Below are positions 57,018 through 64,000 of a stretch of DNA of 64,000 nucleotides, piece by piece. The notes under the pieces are model-generated. The model worked only from the letters and a program-made list of their open reading frames with translations, ran no database searches and was not told the DNA's origin. Numbering within the stretch: the first letter of the stretch is position 1; each line of letters begins with the position of its first letter. Source of the stretch: Gigaspora rosea (Eukaryota; Glomeromycota; Glomeromycetes; Diversisporales; Gigasporaceae); assembly GCA_003550325.1 (NCBI GenBank), contig QKWP01001172.1:1-64000 (forward strand). The letters are read 5' to 3'. Position numbers and translations under genes: made by a program.

Positions 57018-57125
57018 CAATCAACATATAGATTGGTTTTCATATATGAAAACCAATTCATACGTTGATTGTCTATATAGTAAAACCAATCCATATGTTG
57101 ATTGTCTACATAGTAAAAGTTAATA
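57018..57125. repeat. short direct/inverted repeats at the gap edge
   Basis: GTAGACAATCAACATATRGATTGG occurs inverted and direct three times within 110 bp, next to the assembly gap, suggesting the assembler stopped in a hairpin. Confidence 0.75.
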
Positions 57126-57147
57126 GTAAAATTATACAAAGCTTAAT

Positions 57148-58001
57148 NNNNNNNNNNNNNNNNNNNNNNNNNNNNNNNNNNNNNNNNNNNNNNNNNNNNN
57201 NNNNNNNNNNNNNNNNNNNNNNNNNNNNNNNNNNNNNNNNNNNNNNNNNNNNNNNNNNNNNNNNNNNNNNNNNNNNNNNNNNNNNNNNNNNNNNNNNNNN
57301 NNNNNNNNNNNNNNNNNNNNNNNNNNNNNNNNNNNNNNNNNNNNNNNNNNNNNNNNNNNNNNNNNNNNNNNNNNNNNNNNNNNNNNNNNNNNNNNNNNNN
57401 NNNNNNNNNNNNNNNNNNNNNNNNNNNNNNNNNNNNNNNNNNNNNNNNNNNNNNNNNNNNNNNNNNNNNNNNNNNNNNNNNNNNNNNNNNNNNNNNNNNN
57501 NNNNNNNNNNNNNNNNNNNNNNNNNNNNNNNNNNNNNNNNNNNNNNNNNNNNNNNNNNNNNNNNNNNNNNNNNNNNNNNNNNNNNNNNNNNNNNNNNNNN
57601 NNNNNNNNNNNNNNNNNNNNNNNNNNNNNNNNNNNNNNNNNNNNNNNNNNNNNNNNNNNNNNNNNNNNNNNNNNNNNNNNNNNNNNNNNNNNNNNNNNNN
57701 NNNNNNNNNNNNNNNNNNNNNNNNNNNNNNNNNNNNNNNNNNNNNNNNNNNNNNNNNNNNNNNNNNNNNNNNNNNNNNNNNNNNNNNNNNNNNNNNNNNN
57801 NNNNNNNNNNNNNNNNNNNNNNNNNNNNNNNNNNNNNNNNNNNNNNNNNNNNNNNNNNNNNNNNNNNNNNNNNNNNNNNNNNNNNNNNNNNNNNNNNNNN
57901 NNNNNNNNNNNNNNNNNNNNNNNNNNNNNNNNNNNNNNNNNNNNNNNNNNNNNNNNNNNNNNNNNNNNNNNNNNNNNNNNNNNNNNNNNNNNNNNNNNNN
58001 N
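57148..58001. other. assembly gap (N run)
   Basis: 854 N. ORFs predicted across it are artefacts. Confidence 0.99.
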
Positions 58002-60819
58002 AACATATAAAATTTAAGAAAACCTAAAAAAAAATTTTATAGTAAAAATTTTAAAATAAAAACTTTAAACTTTTATTGCTTTAAAGTTTATTAATAATTT
58101 TAAAAAATTTTCATAATAAAGTTTATAAAATATATTTTAAAGAAAAGATTCTATAAATAAAGTATACCCCATATGCTTAATAAATTTTTATTTTATTTAA
58201 AAAATGTAATATTTCTAAAAAAAATCCAGGCAAATTTGCCTGGATTACAGTTTAAGGGATACTTATGATCATCAATCTTCTGTAGGTGTGTAGCAGAGCT
58301 GAAAAGTGGAGATCTAGACCTGGGTGTATAAAATGAAATAATATTATTAAAGAATATTATTAATAATAAAAAAAAACTTATAGGCTTTGAGTCGTGTATA
58401 TGATCTTTTACCTTCATTTCTTTTATCTTACAATAATTGAGCATGAATATATAATTCAGTTTTTTTAACAATAAAAGAACAGCTATAAAATTTCTTTATG
58501 ATTAATTACTTACCTTTGTCTATTTCGAGTTTCGAAAAAAAAGAAATCCCAGTAGATAGGTTATTTTTAAAATATTAACAATCAAGACTTTGACCGATTA
58601 AACACGATATATATAAATTTATATGATTTTCATATAAAGTGACAATTTTTGCATTACTATTAAACTTGTATAATATTGGAGATGTCCCCCCGTAATTTTA
58701 CTAACCTCTTGTTAGTACTATTCGACTCCTCTTACTGAGACAAATCGAATGATACCGAAATCATTAAATTTGGACTACTAGTTCAGTTTTTAGACAATTT
58801 TTTTAAAAAATTATATTATATTTTTTTGACTCCTTTCTAATTATATAGAAAAATGTTATCGTTTGTCCAATGCCTCTTGTATAATATTATTTATGGATAT
58901 TCTCTAAAACCTTTTACTATTACAATTAATCTTTATTAAATTTTTGTAAGGTTAGAATATGTTTTTTATAGTGGTAAAAAGTTTAAAGATAATAGAATAT
59001 ACTTGTATATATTGTAAATTTTTCAGAATAATATTAAATTTTATAGAATTATACAAGTTATTAATATTAAATATCATGGAGCATCTATAAATAATGTTAT
59101 GTACCTCTACATAGTAGTGCTTGACCCCCTAGATTATATAAAAAAATTTTTCAAAATCCATATGTTTATATATATAATTTGACAAAAACTAGAATATCTT
59201 GTGCCATAGTAATTCAATTTAGATAATTTAGGTACCATTCGATTCGTCTTAGTGAGATGAATCCAATGATACCAAAATCATGCCATTTGGATTACTGGAT
59301 TACAAGATATTCACAAAATACTATTAGTTATATAGTAATTTTATAAGAAAAGATATAACCAATCCCTTAGTTTGTACTACTTCACAGGCAAATTTGCCTG
59401 TATAATTACTTTAAATATACCTCTGATCTATTTTTTTAATCATTTAAGATATTTAAATAAAATTTGGTATTATAATATTTAAAAACAAGGATTATATTTT
59501 TGAATTATTTAAATTTATATTATAAGACAAAAAGTTTATGTTGCTTATAAGCTGAAAATATTAAATTTTAAAGAAATTTTTTAACCAAAAAAATATTTTA
59601 CAATATCTTGGCGAATTCTTTAAATATTGGTTTTAAAAATATAGTTTCTAATACAATATTGTAGTTTATATAAAGGATGACAACTTTCATTATTTGACTT
59701 TATATGATTTACTTGTAAAAATTAAGACTTGTATTAGAAGTGAAAATTTTTTTTATAGACGGGAACATATAAAATTTGAGAAAACCTAAAGAAAAAATTC
59801 TATAGTAAAAGTTCCAAAACAAAAACTTTAAACTTTTATTACACCAAAGTTTTTTAATAATTTTAAAAAAATTTTATAATAAAGTTGATAAAACAGAACT
59901 AATATTATTATTTTTACTTAGAAAGTATATAGCTAAAATTAATATTTAAGGTTTTATTTAAAAAATTTAAAAATTTAAAATTTTCGCAGGCAAATATGCC
60001 TGTATAACAAATTAAAGGATAGTATTTGGCCAATAATTTCTGATCTAGTAATCCAAATGAAATGAAATTGGTACCATTTGACTCCTCTTATTGTGATGAA
60101 TCGAATGGTACTAAAATTATTCAATTTGAACATCTGGACCAAAATTTAGACAAATTTTTCTAAAAAAATTGTATAATATTTTTTTGACCCTTCTACTTAT
60201 CAGAAAAAACATTATATTTTGTCAGACCCCCTCCCCTCTTATATAACATTATTTCTGGATGTCCCATATAGTTATCATAAGACAAAATAATATCTAACCT
60301 TTAAATACATTTATTTTGATGAATATTTAACCAATTTTGATATTAAAATTAGAAAAACCTATTTTGCAACTTTTAATTAATTTTTAAGAGTTTTAATTTA
60401 TAGTGTATAGCACTGTAGTACTAGTGCATTTTAACCAATTAAAATTTAAAATTAGGTATGACATATAGATTAAGTTTGTATAACAAAAATAAAAAATTTT
60501 TTAAAAAATTAATTATAGTTAAATCTTTCAAAACTGATCCTGTCAAAACTGATAACCTGTTAAATTTAATAAAAAATTGATTTACCAAGTTTGTTTTGCT
60601 ATATAAATCTAATAGTTTATAATAATTTCAAATCTGATAACCTCTTAATACTAATACAAAACTTATTTATTATGCATACCATTTTGGAAACGTTCAACTA
60701 TATATCTTTAAATTTTATTTATAAAATGATTTTTTGGGCTTTAATAAAAAAAATCTCTTGCTAAATTTTAATATAAACACTAACTAACTCTAACTTATTA
60801 TTTTATTCTTATTCTAATA
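58002..60819. other. gene-free repeat region
   Basis: Holds diverged family D modules (58715, 59230, 60070) and CAGGCAAATTTGCCTG palindromes (58230, 59392, 59990). A duplicated segment AACATATAAAATTTRAGAAA is at 58002 and 59764. No credible ORF. Confidence 0.6.
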
Positions 60820-60823
60820 TTAA

Positions 60824-61643
60824 CGGGTATCTGTTTGCTGTACTAAATTTAGTACAATGTACTAAATTTAGTACAGTACTAAAAGTTAAATTTTGAAAAA
60901 TTGGTATTAATAACTTTAAATTAAATTTATCCAATATATAATCATATTTATATTTCATTTTGGTATATTTAAAAATCAACTTGCTTATCAAAAGCTATAT
61001 CAATATATTTAAAAATTAGATTGCTACTAAAAGTGCGACCAAAAAAACACTAAATTATAAATAACAAAAAATTTACTTAATAAAATTTTGTTAAATATTT
61101 AATAAGGTTGTAGAGATAATTTTTCTGATTCTAATGATAGTAAAATCATTAAAATTGGTTTAGTATATAAGAAGTTATAAGTAATTTAAGTTTACAAATT
61201 TTTTACTATATTTTTACTATGTTTTACTATATAAAATATATAAAAGACTAACCATTTTTAGATGTGTATTACTATAAAACAGGTTTATTTAAGCTATTTA
61301 AAAAAATTATTATTTATTTTTTTTTAACTATACCAAAATCAAAATTGGATCTCAAACATTCCAAAAAATTATTTTTTTTTTAATTTTATTATAAGGTTTT
61401 GTATACTATGATGTTTTTACTGCTGTACTAAATTTAGTATAGCAGAATTTAAGAACAATACAGCAAGTTTAAGAGTAAGCTATAAAATATTTTTATTAAT
61501 AAATATTACTAAAATTGTACAAAAAGATAGTTCTAATGTTCAAATATATTTGGCAAAATTTGATTAAATTTGATCAAATAATTAGTTCAAAATGATTTTT
61601 TTTGTATGTACTAAATTTAGTACAAAGAGCTTACGGATACCCA
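60824..61643. mobile_element. TTAA-flanked TIR element (piggyBac-like target)
   Basis: Ends CGGGTATCTGT and ACGGATACCCA, flanked by TTAA at 60820-60823 and 61644-61647. Each end carries the palindrome TGTACTAAATTTAGTACA inward. The interior is AT-rich and non-coding. The piggyBac assignment rests on TTAA and short TIRs only. Confidence 0.65.
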
Positions 61644-61721
61644 TTAAATAAAATTTATTTTGTTTTGTTAAAATTGTTTTAATTTACTAGTTACACCAAT
61701 TTAGTTTTTTATATATAGGTA

Positions 61722-61812
61722 GTGATTTGAACTAAGAAAATTTTTCTTTAATCAGTTATCTGAACTGAAATATTTGGTATTAACTAATTTAACTGATTAA
61801 GATTACTTTACA
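61722..61812. mobile_element. hAT MITE fragment
   Basis: TAGTGATTTGAACTAAGAAA followed by sequence complementary to the 3' end of the 34102-34460 element. The other end is missing. Confidence 0.65.
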
Positions 61813-62282
61813 TTTACAGTCTGATTTCTGTGCCTTATGCATTATGCATACTGCATTATGCAATACATAATGCTGCATAATGTAATACAAGACTTGTAAA
61901 ATTTAAAAATGCACATAGAGATAATTATTTAATTTTGATTCAATTAAAATTATATAATTGCTTTATTCTAACAATATTTTTTTAAATTAGAACTTATAAA
62001 TTATATATATTCCATTTCAATTTGCTACAATAGTTTTTAGTAGACAAATTTCTTGACCAAACTTCTATTACTATATATTATAGTCTTCTGGTTTTGCAAT
62101 TTAATATTTAATAGCTAGTTTAATTTAATATATATAGTAAGTAACTATGCAACCTAACTTAACTACTTTTGAACTTTCTGATGACTTGTTTTTACTAATT
62201 TCAGCAATTTGACAGTGTGCTAATTATTATATACTACTATTATATGCATTAGTATTATTCTTAATAAAAAACTAATAAAGTA

Positions 62283-63036
62283 CAGTCAAACCTCTCTATA
62301 ATCACAAGTTGGTCATGCCTTATTTTGGTGATTGTATAGAGGTGTGACTATAAATAAAATACCTTGTCATGGTCACATGACCAAAGACCAATAGGTAATA
62401 TATTTGCGAATATTTAAAATACTATTAAAAAATTTAAAATGTTTGATAGTGAAAAACTTTTGATCCAGTGGTCCAATTTGGATAAAATGACAAGTGTTTG
62501 ACTCAATGAGACAATTCTAAAGAGTCTAAAATCGTACAAATTTAGCTACAAAATGCTAAGATCATTAAGGATTTTTTATTTAGATGTTAAATTTAATCAA
62601 TTCTTAAATATACAAAGTGACACAAATCCTTAATGATTACAGGAGCCTGTGATCGGATTTTAGCGATCTTAGGCTCATTAGAATTGTCTCATCAAGACGA
62701 ACATTTTGGTAGTTGTTTCACCCAAATCGGACTACTGCATCAAAAGTTATTTGTTGTCAAACCTTTAAGAATTTTTAATAGAATATTTTAAATAAACATG
62801 AATATAAATATTGGCCAATCAGATGTTATAATCTATATTTAGTCAAAATTTGTGATTATAACGAGGGGTTTTTATTAATAAAATTGATGAAAGATCAAAA
62901 TTTTTTTGTGATAGTGATTATAGGTGATTTGTGACTATAATGAGGTTTTTTACTATGTTTTAAGTCTGTCGCACAATATTGGGTGCTTATATAGAGGTGT
63001 GACTATATAGGGTGTGACTATAGAGAGATCAGACTG
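62283..63036. mobile_element. mariner-like non-autonomous element
   Basis: CAGTCAAACCTCTCTATAAT at the left and TATAGAGAGATCAGACTG at the right, TA on both sides. Inside are two family D modules facing each other (62495, 62685). Confidence 0.85.
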
Positions 63037-63136
63037 TAATTATATTATATAAAGAAGCAGAATTGTATAATGCATCATACAACATAATGATGCATTATGC
63101 AATGCAAAAACAAAAAAATCTGCATTCGTACATCAC

Positions 63137-63905
63137 TAATAGAGGTGTGACTATAAATAAAATACCTTATTATGATCATGTAACCAAAGACCAGTAAGTA
63201 ATATATTTGAAATACTATTAAAAATTTTAAATCTTTGATAGTGAATAACTCTTGATCCAGTAGCCCAATTTGGATAAAACAACTACTAGAGTGTTTGGCT
63301 TAATGAAACAATTCTAAATAGTCAAAAATTATCCAAATCTAATTACAAAATGCTAAGATCATTAAGAATTTTTCACTCTGATATTTAAATTTTAACATAT
63401 AAAGTGGTACAAATCCTTAATGATCTCAGAAGCATGTGATTTAATTTTAATAATCTTGGGCTTATTAGAATTGTCACATCAAGACAAACATTTTGGTAGT
63501 TGTTTTACCCAAATTGGACTACTGTATTAAAAGTTATTTGCTGCCAAACCTTTAAAATTTTTAATATAATATTTTAATTAAACATGAATATGAATATTGG
63601 CCAATCAGATTTTATAATCTATATTTAGTCAAAATTAGTGACTATAATAAGAGTTTATTATTAATAAAATAAATAAAAAAAATCAAGTTTTTTGGTGATA
63701 GTGATTAGAGCGCTGACATTTATTAGATAATCTTTTAGGGAGTAGAGGGTCAAGAAAAATCTTATCTTAGTTAAATTTGATTAGCTAAAATTCTATTTAT
63801 AGATCTTACCTGGGGGTGGAGAGGTAAGCTTCTATAGTAAATAGATATTAGGTAATAAATGTTAGCACCCTTATAAAAGAAATGTGACTATAATGAGATT
63901 TTTTT
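63137..63905. mobile_element. second diverged copy of the mariner-like element with nested family A MITE
   Basis: Follows 62340-62950 segment by segment (GTGACTATAAATAAAATACC onward). The family A MITE is inserted at about 63707-63871 (GAGCGCTGACATTTATTA and complement). The outer ends are incomplete. Confidence 0.75.
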
Positions 63906-64000
63906 ACTACATTAGCGAATTATATATATGTAATCTTACATAAGATATTACAGCCCATAATATTACAAAAATCTTACGATCGATGCAGTAGATTATGCAA

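Noticed and set aside
57065-58027. Long ORFs on both strands across the N run
   Set aside because: They translate N as X and exist only because the gap has no stops.

Overview
The window is very AT-rich eukaryotic nuclear DNA with spliced host genes (GT...AG introns), a TKL-type protein kinase, and many nested DNA transposons and MITEs. That combination suggests an arbuscular mycorrhizal fungus (Glomeromycotina, Rhizophagus/Gigaspora-like). This is inferred from protein style, not from any marker gene. Bases 57148-58001 are an assembly gap.

Layout. 1-2116: a multi-exon hypothetical gene whose 3' part is built from tandem intron+exon units. 2280-3110: GATATC-rich tandem repeats. 3697-4815 (minus): a decayed Tc1/IS630-type transposase cut by a hairpin element. 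About 5560-39264: the main object of interest (below). 39265-44389: repeats, including a 1.16 kb non-autonomous hAT. 44390-45895: an apparently intact five-exon kinase-fold gene that has lost catalytic residues. 46000-64000: almost gene-free, filled with hAT, mariner-like, TTAA-flanked and 8-bp-TSD elements and a recurrent palindromic module.

The central object is about 19 kb of coding DNA (after subtracting later insertions). All of it is on the + strand, tightly packed or overlapping, and shares an A-rich codon style. It has small single-pass membrane proteins, gag-like proteins with CCHC zinc knuckles, a retropepsin-like segment, an endonuclease IV-like protein, a Ty3-like reverse transcriptase-RNase H, and then, where a retroelement integrase would stand, an IS1595/ISXO2 (Merlin-like) DDE transposase. 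Further zinc-knuckle proteins, tandem paralogues, more membrane proteins and a Nudix hydrolase follow. I recognise no known element with this gene set.

In-frame TGA codons occur about 20 times inside otherwise open frames of this element. Two lie where the RT-RNase H family has a conserved Trp. Two genes only reach their overlapping ATG if TGA is read through. None of roughly two dozen ORF ends needs TGA as the stop. The simplest reading is TGA = Trp (mitochondrial/mollicute-type code), so the element may derive from, or have been expressed in, a mitochondrion or a mollicute-type endosymbiont before it landed in the nuclear genome. Ordinary decay (CGA or TGG to TGA) is the competing explanation. 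The element also carries frameshifts and some TAA/TAG, so it is decaying now.

It has been hit by nuclear transposons. An 8.8 kb CACTA element (18073-26863, TSD TTA) splits the RNase H domain. AGGACCCC-ended elements with perfect 8-bp duplications interrupt three genes. Several MITEs lie in other genes. These insertions show that it has been in the nucleus for some time.
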